Below are positions 1 to 8,050 of a stretch of 64,000 nt of DNA, piece after piece. The stretch is taken from assembly GCA_963712655.1 (NCBI GenBank), contig CAVQIT010000006.1, positions 124,001 through 188,000 of the forward strand, written 5' to 3'. The notes beneath the pieces are model-generated. The model was given only the letters and a program-made list of their open reading frames with translations, was not told the DNA's origin and made no database searches. This DNA comes from Pollutimonas sp963712655. Lineage in GTDB: Bacteria > Pseudomonadota > Gammaproteobacteria > Burkholderiales > Burkholderiaceae_B. Numbering within the stretch: position 1 is the stretch's first letter; each line of letters opens with the position of its first letter. Both the position numbers and the translations under genes were made by a program.

Positions 1-822
1 GTTCGCCAAGGCGGCCGGGACGGCGTCGGCATCGATCTGCAGCGCCGCGCCGCTTTCATCCTGCACCTGGCGCTGGTCGTTGATACGGACTGGTATCAGG
101 TTCATCGGCGGCGAGCCGATAAAGCTGGCCACGAAAATGGAAGCAGGCTTTTCGAATACCTCGATAGGCGTGCCCACTTGCTCCGCCATGCCTTTGTTCA
201 TCACGACCATGCGCTGCGCCAGCGTCATTGCCTCGACCTGATCGTGCGTGACATACAGGCTGGTGGTTTTCAGCCGATGATGCAGTTTCTGGATTTCCAG
301 CCGCATTTGCACCCGCAGCTTGGCATCCAGGTTGGACAAAGGCTCGTCGAACAAGAACACCTTGGGATCGCGCACAATCGCGCGGCCCATGGCGACGCGC
401 TGCCGCTGGCCGCCCGACAATTGGCGCGGACGCCGGTCTAGCAAGGAGGACAACTCCAGTATCTTGGCGGCCTTGTCCACCCGGTTCTGGATTTCCTGCT
501 TGTCGAACTTGCGTATCTTCAGGCCGTAAGCCATGTTTTCGAACACGGTCATGTGCGGGTAGAGCGCGTAGTTCTGAAACACCATGGCAATGTCGCGTTC
601 GGCCGGCTCCAGTTTGTTGACAATGGTGTCGCCTATGCGGATGTCGCCGCTGGAAATGCTTTCCAGCCCGGCCACCATACGCATCAAGGTCGACTTGCCG
701 CAGCCCGAGGGGCCGACGATGACAATGAACTCGCCGTCCGCAACGTCCATGCTTATGCCGTGTATGACGGCGATATCGCCAGGGTAGGTCTTGGTTACGT
801 TGAGAAAACTGAGTGTAGCCAT
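1..822 (-). CDS. ugpC: sn-glycerol-3-phosphate ABC transporter ATPase UgpC (partial, cut by left edge)
   Basis: The minus strand reads open from an ATG at 822 to base 1 with no stop, giving the first 274 residues. The protein is the cytoplasmic ATPase that energises uptake of glycerol-3-phosphate or its diesters. It carries a Walker A motif (GPSGCGKST, about residue 38), a Q-loop (VFQNYALYP), the ABC signature LSGGQRQ and Walker B FLFDEP, followed by the start of the MalK-type C-terminal regulatory region (GSPPMNLI). The family is about 355 residues, so roughly 80 residues lie outside the window. It is the last visible gene of the ugpB-ugpA-ugpE-ugpC transcription unit, 68 bases after ugpE. 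MalK-type ATPases of other sugar systems are close relatives; the assignment to Ugp rests mainly on the adjacent UgpB/A/E proteins. Confidence 0.9.
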   Translation of the reverse strand, partial: MATLSFLNVTKTYPGDIAVIHGISMDVADGEFIVIVGPSGCGKSTLMRMVAGLESISSGDIRIGDTIVNKLEPAERDIAMVFQNYALYPHMTVFENMAYGLKIRKFDKQEIQNRVDKAAKILELSSLLDRRPRQLSGGQRQRVAMGRAIVRDPKVFLFDEPLSNLDAKLRVQMRLEIQKLHHRLKTTSLYVTHDQVEAMTLAQRMVVMNKGMAEQVGTPIEVFEKPASIFVASFIGSPPMNLIPVRINDQRQVQDESGAALQIDADAVPAALAN

Positions 823-890
823 GTGTGGGATTCCAAAATCGATAGGCCGGACAGAGCCGGTTTTATAATGGCAAGCGATGCATGGGCCGG

Positions 891-1733
891 CTATTTTTCA
901 GCATCGACCAAGCCTTTCACAAACCACTTCTGCATGAAAATGACGACGGCCGCCGGCGGGATCATGGCCAGCAGGGCCGTGGCCATGACCAGGTTCCATT
1001 CGGTCACGCTGTCGCCGCCCGCGATCATGCGCTTGATGCCTATGACCACAGGGTACATATTTTCCTGCGTGGTCATGATGAGCGGCCAAAGATACTGGTT
1101 CCAGCCGTAGATGAACTGGATGACAAACAGGGCGGCGATGCTGGTGCGCGACAAGGGCAGCAGGACATCCTTGAAGAAGCGCATGGGGCCGGCGCCGTCG
1201 ATGCGGGCGGCTTCGATCAGTTCGTCGGGCACTGTCAAAAAGAACTGGCGGAAAAGAAACGTGGCGGTGGCCGATGCGATCAGCGGCAAGGTCAGGCCGG
1301 CGTAGGAGTTGAGCATGCCAAGGTCGGCCACGACTTTGTATGTGGGCGCGATGCGCACTTCAACCGGCAGCATCAGGGTGACAAATATCATCCAGAAAAA
1401 GAACATGCGGAAGCGGAAACGGAAATACACCACGGCAAAAGCCGACAGCATGGAAATGACGATCTTGCCGATCGCGATGACCAGGGCCATTACCGTGCTG
1501 ACCCACATCATGCGCGCGACCGGCGGCGTGTTGGCGCCATCGCCGAACAGGGCCGCGTGGTAGTTTTCCAGGAAATGGCCACCGGGTATCAGGGACATGG
1601 GCGCCTGGGCGACCTGCTGGGCGGTTTGCGTGGACGCCACAATCGTGACATACAGCGGGAAGGCGACGATCGCCACCCCGAGGATGAGGATGATGTGGGA
1701 CAGGATATCCAGGTAGGGACGGCGTTCGATCAT
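891..1733 (-). CDS. ugpE: sn-glycerol-3-phosphate ABC transporter permease UgpE
   Basis: A 280-residue inner-membrane permease, the usual length of UgpE. It begins with a short cytoplasmic stretch (MIERRPYLDILSH) and a first membrane segment, and about six hydrophobic segments follow. The EAA loop that docks on the ATPase is clear (EAARIDGAGPMRFF, around residue 190). It pairs with UgpA to form the channel of a binding-protein-dependent importer. It starts 29 bases after the ugpA stop and is followed by ugpC, so it is part of one minus-strand operon. MalG-type permeases share the same fold, but the neighbours make UgpE the best choice. Confidence 0.92.
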   Translation of the reverse strand: MIERRPYLDILSHIILILGVAIVAFPLYVTIVASTQTAQQVAQAPMSLIPGGHFLENYHAALFGDGANTPPVARMMWVSTVMALVIAIGKIVISMLSAFAVVYFRFRFRMFFFWMIFVTLMLPVEVRIAPTYKVVADLGMLNSYAGLTLPLIASATATFLFRQFFLTVPDELIEAARIDGAGPMRFFKDVLLPLSRTSIAALFVIQFIYGWNQYLWPLIMTTQENMYPVVIGIKRMIAGGDSVTEWNLVMATALLAMIPPAAVVIFMQKWFVKGLVDAEK

Positions 1734-1762
1734 GTATGGCCTTGCCGGGTATGGGCGGTGTA

Positions 1763-2644
1763 TCAGTAGTTGACTTTGCGGTCGACGTAACGGAACTGCA
1801 CGACAGTCAGCAGCACCACGATCAGCATCAGGATCACCGACTGGGCGGCCGACGAACCGATATCCAACCCCTTGAAGCCGGCGTTGTAGACCTTGTACAC
1901 AAGAATCGCCGTACTGCTGCCCGGGCCGCCTTGCGTCACGATGTCGATAACGGCGAAGGTGTCGAAGAAGGCGTAAATTACGTTGACCACCAGCAAAAAG
2001 AAAGTGGTCGGCGACAGCAGCGGGAAGACTATGGTCCAGAACCGGCGCATAGGGCTTGCGCCGTCAATCGCGGCCGCTTCGATGAGCGAACGGGGTATGG
2101 ATTGCAGGCCGGCCAGGAAAAACAGGAAATTATAGGAAATCTGTTTCCAGACGGAAGCCAGTACCACCAGAATCATGGCGTCGTTGCCGTCGAGCCGAGG
2201 ATTCCAGCCTATACCCGCTTGCGTCAGGTAAACCGCCAGCATGCCGACCGACGGCGAAAACAGAAACAGCCACAACACGCCGGCCACTGCGGTTGCCACG
2301 GCGTAGGGCCAAATCAGCAGCGTCTTGTAGATACCCGCGCCCCTGACCACCCGGTTGGCGATCACGGCCAGCAATAGCGACACAGTCAGTCCCAGCACGG
2401 CGACCAGGATGGAAAACACCGCGGTAACCTTGAAGGAGCTTACATAGTCCGCGTTGGCGAACAGTTCGGCGAAATTATCCAGCCCCACAAATTGGGAAGA
2501 CAGGCCGAATGGGTCTTCGATGCGAAACGATTGCCAGACGGCCTGGCCGGCGGGCAGGAAGAAAAACACGATGGTGATCGCCAGTTGCGGGGCAAGCAGC
2601 AGATAAGGTAGCGTTTTATGATTGAAAACAACGCGCTTTTCCAT
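1763..2644 (-). CDS. ugpA: sn-glycerol-3-phosphate ABC transporter permease UgpA
   Basis: A 293-residue inner-membrane permease when started at the ATG at 2644 (MEKRVVFNH), matching the usual length of about 295. The open frame runs further upstream to 2764, but that part is Pro/Arg-rich, not like UgpA, and lies over a strong hairpin, so it is untranslated leader. Six membrane segments are apparent, and the EAA loop reads EAAAIDGASPMRRF around residue 190. It forms a heterodimeric channel with UgpE. It lies 143 bases downstream of ugpB and 29 bases upstream of ugpE, on the minus strand. No strong Shine-Dalgarno sequence is seen before the chosen start, so the exact start is slightly uncertain. 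Confidence 0.9.
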   Translation of the reverse strand: MEKRVVFNHKTLPYLLLAPQLAITIVFFFLPAGQAVWQSFRIEDPFGLSSQFVGLDNFAELFANADYVSSFKVTAVFSILVAVLGLTVSLLLAVIANRVVRGAGIYKTLLIWPYAVATAVAGVLWLFLFSPSVGMLAVYLTQAGIGWNPRLDGNDAMILVVLASVWKQISYNFLFFLAGLQSIPRSLIEAAAIDGASPMRRFWTIVFPLLSPTTFFLLVVNVIYAFFDTFAVIDIVTQGGPGSSTAILVYKVYNAGFKGLDIGSSAAQSVILMLIVVLLTVVQFRYVDRKVNY

Positions 2645-2730
2645 GGGAGTCTTTTTTGCCTTGCAGTCAGTGCCCATCCGGGCAGCGGGCCTGGGTGGAA
2701 AAGGGCCGCGATCTTTCATAAACGGAAACC

Positions 2731-2764
2731 GTGAGCGGCGCCCGTTCAACAGGGCGCCGCTCAC
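2731..2764 (-). promoter_or_regulatory. Intercistronic hairpin between ugpB and ugpA
   Basis: A perfect 13-bp stem (2731-2743 with 2752-2764) closes an 8-base loop. It has no run of T after it on the minus strand, so it is unlikely to be a full terminator. In ABC operons such hairpins after the binding-protein gene are known to protect the 5' mRNA portion and lower expression of the permease genes; this role here is inferred. Confidence 0.6.
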
Positions 2765-2787
2765 GGCGGCAAGCTTGATACAGGATA

Positions 2788-4095
2788 CTATTTAACGCTT
2801 TTTTCGAAACGCTCCAGCAGTTCGTTGCCGCGCTTGACCATATTCGCCAGGCCGGCCTCGGGCGTTACCGAGCCCGAGAAAATCTTTTCCATTTCACCGT
2901 CTTCGATATCGCGGATTTGCGGCAGATAACCCAGGCGCACGCCGCGCGAGTTCTCGGTGGTGGTGGCGTTAAGTTGCTTGACGGCAATGTCGGTACCGGG
3001 ATTCTTGCCATAGAAGCCCGATTTCTCGGTAAGCTCGTAGCCCGCTTTGGTTACCGGCACATAGCCGGTGCCCTGATGCCACTCGGCGGCCTTGGCGGGA
3101 CTGGCCAGGAACTTGAAGAATTTCGTCACGCCTTTGTAGACTTCAGGCGATTTCTTGGAGAATACCCATAACGAGGCGCCGCCGATGATCGAATTCTGGG
3201 GTGCGCCTTTGACATCCGCGTAATAGGGCAGGGACGACGTGCCGAATGCGAATTTGCCGGTCTTGATGATATTGGCGCGGTTGCCGCTGGAGCCGGTAAA
3301 CATGGCGCATTTGCCGGTGGTGAACAGCGAGTTGGGCGCATCGCCGCGGCCGCCGTAAGTGAAAGTGCCTTCCTTGGCCATGTTGGCCAGGAAGGTCATG
3401 TGGCGCACGAACAAAGGCTTGGTGACGTCAAGGCGCGCATCCAGCCCGCCGAAGCCATTGTCTTTTGTTGCATAGGGCGTGTTGTGCCATGCGCCGAATG
3501 TTTCGAGATGGATCCATGACGGCCAGGATGTCGTGTAGCCGCATTCCATGCCGGCCGCGCGCAGTTTTTTACCGGCTTCGGCCACTTCGTCCCAGGTTTT
3601 TGGCGGTTTTTCCGGATCGAGGCCCGCTTTTTTGAAGGCGTCCTTGTTGTAGTAGAACACCGGTGTCGAGCTATTGAAAGGCATGGACACCAGCTTGCCG
3701 TCGGAGGACGAATAATAGCCGGCCACGGCGCCAAGGAACTCGGCCGGATTGATGGGGTCGCCGGCTTTTTCGGACATTTCCTGGATAGGCTGGATAGCGC
3801 CTTTGGCATACATCATCGTAGCCGTGCCGACTTCAAACACCTGCAGGATGTCGGGGGCATTGCCGGCGCGAAAGGCGGCGATGCCGGCGTTCATCGATTC
3901 GCCGTAAGCGCCCTTGTAGACCGCGTGAACCACGTAGTCGGACTGGCTTTTGTTGAACTCGGCGACCAGCGCATTGACGCGTTCGCCCAAAGCGCCTTCC
4001 ATCGAGTGCCAAAAGTTGATGTCGGTGGCGGCGTTGGCGCTACCCATGCCGGCAATAAGGCCGGCAAGAGATAAGGCAAAAAGCTTTGTTCGCAT
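2788..4095 (-). CDS. ugpB: sn-glycerol-3-phosphate ABC transporter periplasmic binding protein UgpB
   Basis: A 435-residue secreted solute-binding protein (family length about 438). The start at 4095 is chosen because an AGGAG site lies 8 bases upstream and a clean signal peptide follows (MRTKLFALSLAGLIAGMGSANA, cleavage after residue 22); the open frame extends 10 codons further without support. The mature protein opens with ATDINFWHSMEGALGE, typical of UgpB, and has the family features FEVGTATMMYAKGAI and the YNKDAFKKAGLDP segment. It captures glycerol-3-phosphate or glycerophosphodiesters in the periplasm and delivers them to UgpAE. It is the promoter-proximal gene of the operon and a PhoB-type box lies 64 bases upstream of its ATG. 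Confidence 0.94.
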   Translation of the reverse strand: MRTKLFALSLAGLIAGMGSANAATDINFWHSMEGALGERVNALVAEFNKSQSDYVVHAVYKGAYGESMNAGIAAFRAGNAPDILQVFEVGTATMMYAKGAIQPIQEMSEKAGDPINPAEFLGAVAGYYSSSDGKLVSMPFNSSTPVFYYNKDAFKKAGLDPEKPPKTWDEVAEAGKKLRAAGMECGYTTSWPSWIHLETFGAWHNTPYATKDNGFGGLDARLDVTKPLFVRHMTFLANMAKEGTFTYGGRGDAPNSLFTTGKCAMFTGSSGNRANIIKTGKFAFGTSSLPYYADVKGAPQNSIIGGASLWVFSKKSPEVYKGVTKFFKFLASPAKAAEWHQGTGYVPVTKAGYELTEKSGFYGKNPGTDIAVKQLNATTTENSRGVRLGYLPQIRDIEDGEMEKIFSGSVTPEAGLANMVKRGNELLERFEKSVK

Positions 4096-4158
4096 GAGGT
4101 TTTCTCCTGAAATTGTGCAGTCCATTCAATACATGTGACTGGGTACGCCGCGTAGTCT

Positions 4159-4187
4159 ATGACACGTATATGACATTGCGGTGACTC
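4159..4187 (-). promoter_or_regulatory. Candidate Pho box upstream of ugpB
   Basis: On the minus strand 4176-4159 reads ATGTCATATACGTGTCAT, which matches the E. coli Pho box consensus at 15 of 18 positions, including both TGTCAT half sites at 11-bp spacing. A third weaker unit (AGTCAC, 4186-4181) continues the 11-bp phasing upstream. The known ugp operon of E. coli is PhoB-activated, so phosphate-starvation control is a direct prediction. Confidence 0.65.
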
Positions 4188-4262
4188 TAACGGTAATAAA
4201 CACCGGCGGTCAATTCAAAATTACCCGCAGTACAATTTTGAAAATCGTACAATGGCAGCCTT

Positions 4263-5096
4263 ATGACTAAAGAACTCACTATCGCATTCATCGGCGGCGG
4301 CAATATGGCCACCGCTTTGGGGGCCGGCCTCATCGGCAAGCGTTGCGGCGCCCATGACGTGCATGTCGTCGATACCAATGCTCCCGTCCTAGAGCGCTGG
4401 GCGCAGCAGGGCACCTCTGTCGCATCCTCGCCCGATGCGGCGCTGGCCGGCCGGCGTGTCTGGATCTTCGCCATCAAGCCTCAGTACATGAAAGAGGCGG
4501 TGCAAAGCTGCCGTCCATTCTTGCAAGATGACACCCTGGTCATCAGCGTTGCGGCCGGTATTTCAAGCGCCACCCTGAGCCAGTGGCTGGGCGTGCCGGG
4601 ACAGCCCTGGACCCGGCTGATCCGCTGCATGCCGAATACGCCCGCGCTGATCGGCGCCGGAGCCAGCGGCTTGCTGGCCGCGCCGGGCGTTTCCGAAGAC
4701 GATAAGCTGCTGGCGCAGCAGTTGCTGCGCGCGGTCGGCGAGGTCGTATGGGTGGCCAGCGACAATGAAATCGACGCGGTAACCGCCCTGTCGGGCAGCG
4801 GTCCCGCCTACGTGTTCCTGTTTATCGATGCCTTGATCCAGGGCGGAGTCAAGCTGGGCCTGTCCGAAGACCAGGCGCGCACGCTGGCCCTGGCCACACT
4901 GACCGGCGCAACGCAACTGGCGGCGTTGTCGCATGAAAGCCTGGCGGTGCTGCGCGAACGTGTGACATCCAAGGGCGGCACGACCGCCGCGGCGCTGGCC
5001 GTATTCGAAGACAAGCAGTTTGTCGATGTCGTCCAGGCGGCCATGCAAGCCGCGGCGGAACGTGCTGCAGGGCTATCCGGCGAGTTTTCCCAATGA
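4263..5096 (+). CDS. proC: Pyrroline-5-carboxylate reductase
   Basis: A 277-residue cytoplasmic enzyme that makes the last step of proline biosynthesis, NAD(P)H-dependent reduction of 1-pyrroline-5-carboxylate. The N-terminal Rossmann motif (IAFIGGGNMATALGAGL) and the C-terminal ProC signature (SGSGPAYVFLFIDAL with GGVKLGLSEDQA) are both present, along with the GGTTAAAL segment near the C terminus. Length is normal for the family. It is divergent from ugpB and its stop overlaps the start of the next gene by 4 bases (ATGA), so the two are translationally coupled. The Shine-Dalgarno is weak. Confidence 0.95.
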   Translation: MTKELTIAFIGGGNMATALGAGLIGKRCGAHDVHVVDTNAPVLERWAQQGTSVASSPDAALAGRRVWIFAIKPQYMKEAVQSCRPFLQDDTLVISVAAGISSATLSQWLGVPGQPWTRLIRCMPNTPALIGAGASGLLAAPGVSEDDKLLAQQLLRAVGEVVWVASDNEIDAVTALSGSGPAYVFLFIDALIQGGVKLGLSEDQARTLALATLTGATQLAALSHESLAVLRERVTSKGGTTAAALAVFEDKQFVDVVQAAMQAAAERAAGLSGEFSQ

Positions 5097-5680
5097 ACCA
5101 CAATCCACCGACGGTTTTTGCCAACATGACGGCAAAACAATTTTTCATCGCCGTGCTGGCCATGGGCGTGGTGGTGGTTGGCTCGAACATATTGGTGCAG
5201 TACCCCATCAATCACTGGCTTACCTGGGGCGGTATTTCGTATCCAGTGGCCTTTCTGGTCGCCGATTTGCTTAACCGGCGCTTCGGCGCGGGGGCCGCGC
5301 GCAAGGTGGCCTATGTGGGTTTTGTCGCGGCCCTGATCATTTCGACATGGGTCGCCACGCCGCGCATCGCCCTGGCTTCGGGGCTGGCTTTTTTGTGTTC
5401 GCAACTGGTCGATATCCAGGTTTTCGACCGCCTGCGCCATCAGCGGTGGTGGCGGGCTCCTCTTTTAGGCGGAGTGGCCGGCGCGGCGCTTGATACCCTG
5501 GTGTTTTTCAGCGTCGCGTTTGCCGGCACGGGGGTCCATTGGGTGGCCTTGCTGCTGGGCGATCTTGCGGTCAAATTGCTGGTGAATGTGACCATGTTGG
5601 CGCCATTTCGCGCACTTATGTGGAATTTGGCGCGCCCCGCCCAGACTGCCGGGCGGCAGGCCCGGCCCGAGGGATCATAG
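5093..5680 (+). CDS. VUT/YhhQ-type integral membrane protein (putative queuosine precursor transporter)
   Basis: A 195-residue hydrophobic protein with about six membrane segments. It has the hallmarks of the VUT (YhhQ) family: the segment SNILVQYP, then FLVADLLNRRFGAGAARKVAYVGF and a C-terminal LGDLAVKLLVN stretch. YhhQ of E. coli takes up preQ0/preQ1 for queuosine tRNA modification; whether this paralogue has the same substrate cannot be told from sequence. It overlaps proC by 4 bases, which implies co-expression, although the functional link to proline synthesis is not obvious. Confidence 0.75.
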   Translation: MNHNPPTVFANMTAKQFFIAVLAMGVVVVGSNILVQYPINHWLTWGGISYPVAFLVADLLNRRFGAGAARKVAYVGFVAALIISTWVATPRIALASGLAFLCSQLVDIQVFDRLRHQRWWRAPLLGGVAGAALDTLVFFSVAFAGTGVHWVALLLGDLAVKLLVNVTMLAPFRALMWNLARPAQTAGRQARPEGS

Positions 5681-5895
5681 GCCATCCGCCCAATACGGCC
5701 GGCAATGGGCGGGGGCAAATCCTGAATCGTATCCCCCCTCTAAGGGCTTATCCGTAGTGACAGCGACTCAGTGTATTGTCAGAATACGTTAGCCGTTAGA
5801 GGCGGAAGCTAAACATCATGGCTCACCGTAAATAAGGTATTCGGTTCCCTAACATGGAGCCGATTGCGGCGGGCCTAACCCGGAGATCAGCAGGC

Positions 5896-7017
5896 ATGAA
5901 GTTTCTCAAGAAAGTATCCCCCTTGGTATTGGCGGTCGGCGCCATGGCATTTGCCGGCGGCGCCTTTGCGGCCGACACCATCAAAATCGGCATCCCTCAA
6001 CCCATGACCGGCCCTTCGACCCAGTATGGCGATCAAATCCAGGCCGGCGCGCTGACCGCCATCGAAGCCATCAACGCCGCGGGCGGCGTCAAGGGCAAAA
6101 AGCTGGAGCCTCTGCTGATCGACGATGGCTGCGAACCCAAGCAGGCCGTACCTGCCGCCAACCGGGTCGTCAATTCGGGCGCCAAATTCGCCGTTGCCCA
6201 TGCCTGCTCGGGCACCACCGTTCCCGCCGTGAACGTGTATGAACAGGAAGGCATCGTTGCCATTACCCCGGGGGCCACCTCGCCGCTGGTAACCGATACC
6301 ATCAAGCCGCATTATTTTTTCCGCACCATCGGCCGCGACGACCAGCAAGGCCCTTTTGCCGCCGATTACATCGCCAAGCAGCTCAAGCCTAAATCCGTGG
6401 CCATCCTGCACGACAAGCAAACCTACGGTTCGGGCGTCGCCAGCCAGGTCCGCGATAGCCTGGCCAAGAACAAGGTAAATGTTTCCTTCTTCGAGGGCAT
6501 CAACGTTGGCGATAGCGACTATTCCGCTGTCATCACCAAGCTCAAGTCGCTCAATCCAGACCTGATTTATTTCGGCGGCTACCATGCCGAACTCGGGCTG
6601 GTGCTGCGCCAGGCTCGTGAACAGGGCCTGAAGACCCAGTTCATGGGTCCCGAAGGCGTAGCCAACAAGGATCTCGTGGCCATTGCCGGCCCAGCCATCG
6701 ACGGTTTGCTCGTGACGCTGCCTTCCGACTTCACCAAACTGCCCGGAAACGAAAAAATCCTTGAAAATTTCAAGAAATCGAAACGCAGCCCAGACGGCGC
6801 ATTTACCATGCCCGCCTATGCCGCGGTGCAAATCCTGGCTGACAGCATCAATGCCGTAGGCGAAGATTCCGCCAAAGTGGCCGACTACATGCATGCCAAC
6901 GCATTCGATACCGGTATCGGCAAGGTCGAATACGATGCCAAGGGCGACCTGAAAAAGTTTGAATTTGCCGTCTTCAAATGGGACAAGGCCGGCAACATGA
7001 CACAACTGAAGTTCTAA
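5896..7017 (+). CDS. livJ: Branched-chain amino acid ABC transporter, periplasmic binding protein
   Basis: A 373-residue secreted type I periplasmic binding protein. I start it at the ATG at 5896, which opens a proper signal peptide (MKFLKKVSPLVLAVGAMAFA, cleavage near residue 25); a frame-continuous ATG 14 codons upstream gives a poor signal. The mature chain begins ADTIKIGIPQPMTGPSTQYG, the usual Leu/Ile/Val-binding opening, and contains HACSGTTVPAVNVYE and GPEGVANKDL. It delivers leucine, isoleucine, valine or related amino acids to LivHM. It heads a complete five-gene operon and is separated from livH by a hairpin followed by T residues, which should keep its mRNA more abundant than that of the permeases. 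Confidence 0.92.
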   Translation: MKFLKKVSPLVLAVGAMAFAGGAFAADTIKIGIPQPMTGPSTQYGDQIQAGALTAIEAINAAGGVKGKKLEPLLIDDGCEPKQAVPAANRVVNSGAKFAVAHACSGTTVPAVNVYEQEGIVAITPGATSPLVTDTIKPHYFFRTIGRDDQQGPFAADYIAKQLKPKSVAILHDKQTYGSGVASQVRDSLAKNKVNVSFFEGINVGDSDYSAVITKLKSLNPDLIYFGGYHAELGLVLRQAREQGLKTQFMGPEGVANKDLVAIAGPAIDGLLVTLPSDFTKLPGNEKILENFKKSKRSPDGAFTMPAYAAVQILADSINAVGEDSAKVADYMHANAFDTGIGKVEYDAKGDLKKFEFAVFKWDKAGNMTQLKF

Positions 7018-7031
7018 TCGCTGCACTGCGT

Positions 7032-7067
7032 GCTCCAGCCTTCCAGGGCTGGGGCATTTCTTTTTTT
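7032..7067 (+). terminator. Intercistronic terminator/attenuator between livJ and livH
   Basis: A 9-bp stem with one G-T pair (7032-7040 with 7047-7055) and a 6-base loop is followed by a T-rich tract (7056-7067). Placed just after the livJ stop, it probably terminates part of the transcripts and sets a high binding-protein to permease ratio. Confidence 0.7.
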
Positions 7068-7123
7068 CCTTCGGCCAGCCTGTGTGTGCATGCTGCAGGC
7101 TGACGCACCGGAATCCCCGTTTT

Positions 7124-8050
7124 ATGTCAGAACTCCTACCCCAACTTACGCAACAGCTTTTCAACGGCTTGTCGCTAGGCGCCATCTATGCGCTCATCGC
7201 CATCGGCTACACAATGGTCTATGGCATCATCGGCATGATCAACTTCGCGCACGGTGAAATTTATATGATCGGGGCCTATGTCGGCCTGGTCACCTTGTCG
7301 GCCATCGGGGTCAACAGCGGTTTGGCCCTGCCTGTCATCATCCTCATCATGCTCGTTATCGCGGTGTTCGTCACCGGCGTCTACGGCTATGCAATCGAAA
7401 AAGTGGCGTACGCGCCCTTGCGCGGCGGCCCGCGTCTTGTGCCGCTTATTTCCGCCATCGGCATGTCCATCTTCCTGCAGAATTGGGTTGCCATCGGGCA
7501 GGGCGCCCGCGATATGGCGGTGCCGGCGCTGGTCACCGGTTCGGTACAGTTCCAGCTTGGCAGCGATTTCGTCATTACCGCGCCATATTCCCGCATCATG
7601 ATTATCGTGGTCACGGTAATGCTCATGATTGCGCTCACCCTGTTCATCAAGTATTCCCGCATGGGCCGCGCATCGCGCGCATGTTCGCAAGATTTGCGCA
7701 TGGCCAATCTCCTGGGCATCGATACCAATCGCATTATTTCATTCACTTTCATCATCGGCGCCATGCTGGCGGCGGTGGGCGGGGTGCTTATCGCCCTGGC
7801 TATCGGCAAGCTGAATCCCTTCATCGGTTTTCTGGCCGGCATCAAGGCCTTTACCGCCGCGGTGCTGGGCGGCATCGGCAGCATACCGGGCGCCATGCTC
7901 GGCGGCGTTCTGCTGGGTCTGGCCGAAACGTTTGCCGCTGCTTATATTTCGTCGCAATACAAGGACATCGTCGCCTTCGGCCTGTTGGTGTTTATTTTGC
8001 TGTTCCGCCCGACCGGGCTGCTAGGCAAACCCGAAGTGGAAAAAGTGTAA
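7124..8050 (+). CDS. livH: Branched-chain amino acid ABC transporter permease LivH
   Basis: A 308-residue inner-membrane permease, exactly the length of E. coli LivH. The start at 7124 (MSELLPQLTQQLFNGLSLGA) is preferred; the frame also extends 14 codons upstream. Family motifs are GAIYALIAIGYTMVYGIIGMINFAHGE at the N terminus and GGIGSIPGAMLGGVLLGLAE near the end. Eight or so membrane segments are visible. Its stop overlaps the start of livM (TAATG), so the permease pair is translated in a coupled way. Confidence 0.94.
   Translation: MSELLPQLTQQLFNGLSLGAIYALIAIGYTMVYGIIGMINFAHGEIYMIGAYVGLVTLSAIGVNSGLALPVIILIMLVIAVFVTGVYGYAIEKVAYAPLRGGPRLVPLISAIGMSIFLQNWVAIGQGARDMAVPALVTGSVQFQLGSDFVITAPYSRIMIIVVTVMLMIALTLFIKYSRMGRASRACSQDLRMANLLGIDTNRIISFTFIIGAMLAAVGGVLIALAIGKLNPFIGFLAGIKAFTAAVLGGIGSIPGAMLGGVLLGLAETFAAAYISSQYKDIVAFGLLVFILLFRPTGLLGKPEVEKV

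Noticed and set aside
178..1769. Several long plus-strand open frames opposite ugpC and ugpE
   Set aside because: They are antisense shadows in GC-rich DNA; their translations are His/Arg/Gln-rich without motifs, while the minus strand encodes clear Ugp proteins.
5887..7185. A 432-codon minus-strand open frame across livJ
   Set aside because: It is fully antisense to a recognised binding-protein gene, has no ribosome site and no protein-like pattern.
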